A stretch of DNA of 45,533 nt. Source: Methylobacterium amylolyticum (GTDB lineage: Bacteria; Pseudomonadota; Alphaproteobacteria; Rhizobiales; Beijerinckiaceae). The position numbers were made by a program, and so were the translations under genes. Every line of letters starts with the position of its first letter. Positions within the stretch are counted from its first letter, which is position 1. Shown here piece by piece: positions 43,616 through 45,533 of the stretch. The DNA is taken from NCBI RefSeq assembly GCF_030700245.1, contig NZ_JAUYZI010000048.1, positions 1 to 45,533 on the forward strand. The letters are read 5' to 3'. Under the pieces are notes generated by a model. The model searched no databases, was not told the DNA's origin, and was given only the letters and a program-made list of their open reading frames with translations.

Positions 43616-45533
43616 TCAGGCGAGACGCAGGCGCGAGCGGCCTTCCTTGGCGACCGGCAGGGCGTCGGCGACGGCCTTCTCGATGCTGGCGGCGTCGAGA
43701 CCGGCCTGGGCGTACATCTTCTCCGGGCTGTCCTGGTCCTGGTACAGGTCCGGCAGCGTCAGCGTCCGCACCCGCACACGCCCCGCGTCCAGCGCGCCCC
43801 GCTCGGCCAGGAGGTGCAGAACCTGCGCCCCGAACCCGCCCCGCGAGCCCTCCTCCACCGTGATCAGCACCTCGTGGCGCCCCGCCAGATCCAGGATCAG
43901 CGCCTCGTCCAGGGGCTTGGCGAACCGCGCGTCCGCCACCGTCACCGGCACGCCCCGCTCCGCCAGGCTGTCGGCCGCCTTCAGCGCCTCCGCCAGCCGC
44001 GTGCCGAGCGACAGCAGCGCCACCCGCGGGTTCGCGTCCGCGCGCACGATCCGCCCCTTGCCGATCGGCAGAACCTCGCCCCGCTCCGGAAGCTCGACCC
44101 CCACCCCCTCGCCGCGCGGGTAGCGCAGCGCGCTCGGGCCCGCGTCGTGCGCGTGCTGGGTCGCCACCATGTGCACCAGCTCGGCCTCGTCGGCGGCCGC
44201 CATCACCGTCATGTTCGGCAGGCAGCACAGGTAGGCCAGGTCGAACGCGCCCGCGTGCGTCGCCCCGTCCGCGCCCACCAGTCCCGCCCGGTCCAGGCAG
44301 AACCGTACAGCTAAGTTCTGCAACGCCACGTCGTGCACGACCTGGTCGTAGGCCCGCTGCAGGAACGTCGAGTAGATCGCCACGAACGGCTTGTACCCCT
44401 CGGTCGCGAGCCCCCCCGCGAACGTCACCGCGTGCTGCTCGGCGATGCCCACATCGAAGGTCCTGTCCGGGTGCGCCTTGCCGAACAGGTCGATGCCGGT
44501 GCCCCCGGGCATCGCCGCGGTGATCGCCACCACCTTCTCGTCGGCGTCCGCGGCCTTGATCAGGCTCTCGCCGAACACCCGGGTGTAGGCCGGCGCGTTC
44601 GGCTTGGCCTTGGCCTGCACGCCTGAGACCACGTCGAACTTCACCACCCCGTGGTAGCGGTCGGCCGAGGCTTCCGCGGGGGCGTAGCCCTTGCCCTTGC
44701 GGGTGACCACGTGCAGCAGGATCGGGCCCTGCTCGGTGTCGCGCACGTTCTTGAGCACCGGCAGCAGGTGGTCGAGGTTGTGCCCGTCGACGGGGCCGAC
44801 GTAGTGGAAGCCCATCTCCTCGAACATCGTGCCCCCGCCCACCACCAGCGAGCGGGCGTACTCCTCGGCGGCGGCCGCGCGCTGGTAGAGCGCCCGCGGC
44901 AGCAGCTTGCCGAGCTGCTTGGCGGTCTCGCGCAAGCTCCGGTAGGTGTCGCCGGAGGCGAGCCGGGCGAGGTAGGCCGACATGGCGCCCACAGGGGGGG
45001 CAATCGACATGTCGTTGTCGTTGAGGATGACGATCAGGCGCGAGTGCAGGGCGCCGGCGTTGTTCATGGCCTCGTAGGCCATGCCCGCCGACATCGAGCC
45101 GTCGCCGATCACCGCGATGCTGTTGCGGCGCTTGCGCGCCGGCAGGCCGTTCTGCCTGGCGGCGGCGGCGTCGAGGTCGCGGCCCACCGCCATGCCCAGC
45201 GCGGCGGAGATGGAGGTGGAGGAGTGTGCGGCGCCGAACGGGTCGTAGACGCTCTCGGAGCGCTTGGTGAAGCCGGACAGGCCGCCGCCCTGGCGGAGCG
45301 TGCGGATGCGGTCGCGGCGTCCGGTGAGGATCTTGTGGGGGTAGCACTGGTGGCCGACGTCCCAGACGATCCGGTCGTCGGGGGTGTCGAACACGTGGTG
45401 CAGCGCCACCGTCAGCTCGACCACGCCGAGCCCCGAGCCGAGATGGCCGCCGGTGATCGAGACCGCGTCGATCATCTCGGCGCGCACCGCGTCCGCCACC
45501 GCCTGGAGCTCGCTCTCCGGCAGACGCCGCAGA
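43616..45533 (-). CDS. dxs: 1-Deoxy-D-xylulose-5-phosphate synthase, 5' end outside the window
   Basis: This thiamine-diphosphate enzyme joins pyruvate and glyceraldehyde 3-phosphate in the first step of the MEP isoprenoid route. The visible part is about 639 residues and reaches the window edge in frame: before V-A-D-A-V-R lies L-R-R-L-P-E-S-E-L-Q, so only the first few residues are missing. Motifs are VWDVGHQCYPHKILTGRRD, the diphosphate-binding GDGSMSAGMAYEAMNNAG, the catalytic-Glu region VGIAEQHAVTFAGGLA, and the transketolase C domain. It is upstream of the hpn genes on the same strand and supplies their precursor. Confidence 0.97.
   Translation of the reverse strand, partial: LRRLPESELQAVADAVRAEMIDAVSITGGHLGSGLGVVELTVALHHVFDTPDDRIVWDVGHQCYPHKILTGRRDRIRTLRQGGGLSGFTKRSESVYDPFGAAHSSTSISAALGMAVGRDLDAAAARQNGLPARKRRNSIAVIGDGSMSAGMAYEAMNNAGALHSRLIVILNDNDMSIAPPVGAMSAYLARLASGDTYRSLRETAKQLGKLLPRALYQRAAAAEEYARSLVVGGGTMFEEMGFHYVGPVDGHNLDHLLPVLKNVRDTEQGPILLHVVTRKGKGYAPAEASADRYHGVVKFDVVSGVQAKAKPNAPAYTRVFGESLIKAADADEKVVAITAAMPGGTGIDLFGKAHPDRTFDVGIAEQHAVTFAGGLATEGYKPFVAIYSTFLQRAYDQVVHDVALQNLAVRFCLDRAGLVGADGATHAGAFDLAYLCCLPNMTVMAAADEAELVHMVATQHAHDAGPSALRYPRGEGVGVELPERGEVLPIGKGRIVRADANPRVALLSLGTRLAEALKAADSLAERGVPVTVADARFAKPLDEALILDLAGRHEVLITVEEGSRGGFGAQVLHLLAERGALDAGRVRVRTLTLPDLYQDQDSPEKMYAQAGLDAASIEKAVADALPVAKEGRSRLRLA

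Overview
The window is chromosomal DNA from a very GC-rich alphaproteobacterium, most likely Methylobacterium or a close relative in Methylobacteriaceae. The support is two 29-residue PQQ precursor peptides of the methylobacterial type, a complete squalene-to-hopanoid operon, the order isoaspartyl methyltransferase-like / TolC / PopZ / ValRS, an NDUFS4-type complex I subunit, and several palindromic intergenic repeat families of the kind common in Rhizobiales. Genus and species are inferred, not proven.

Layout. Positions 1-9 kb: an AMP-forming acyl-CoA synthetase (+); then on the minus strand an ECF sigma factor overlapping a membrane-anchored von Willebrand A protein, an acylating aldehyde dehydrogenase, and the Mg2+ channel MgtE. 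Around 9.2-9.5 kb lie two tandem pqqA genes with no pqqB-E next to them, closed by a strong terminator. 9.6-12 kb: a SAM methyltransferase converging on a concentrative nucleoside transporter. 12.2-15.4 kb: a coupled SDR / alpha-beta hydrolase / Baeyer-Villiger-type monooxygenase operon. 15.4-17.4 kb: a membrane GGDEF-EAL protein, divergent from a spore-photoproduct-lyase-like radical SAM gene followed by a nucleoside deaminase and a Tat-exported aldo/keto reductase. 20.3-21.3 kb: the NDUFS4-like gene, tRNA-Pro(UGG) and a small secreted protein (all -).

21.4-23.6 kb: a compact (+) operon of YfcG-like GST, Nudix hydrolase and inositol-phosphatase-like enzyme. 23.9-27.5 kb: clpB (-) divergent from a MOSC protein (+). 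28-34.1 kb: isoaspartyl methyltransferase homologue, tolC, popZ and valS (+). 34.2-34.8 kb: a vapBC toxin-antitoxin pair of visibly lower GC. 34.9-36.4 kb: a DegP-family protease. 36.5-45.5 kb (-): dxs (5' end outside the window), hpnA, hpnC, hpnD, hpnE, shc and hpnG, mostly joined by 1-4 nt overlaps.

The clearest functional unit is the last one. Dxs feeds isoprenoid precursors; HpnC, HpnD and HpnE make squalene; Shc cyclises it to hopene; HpnG acts on the adenosylhopane side chain; and HpnA is a hopanoid-associated sugar-nucleotide epimerase-like protein. HpnH and HpnB are not in the window. No phage, insertion sequence or CRISPR array was seen. The mobile or variable parts are vapBC, five families of palindromic intergenic repeats, and an 18-bp minisatellite. 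The most unusual feature is the orphan tandem pqqA pair.
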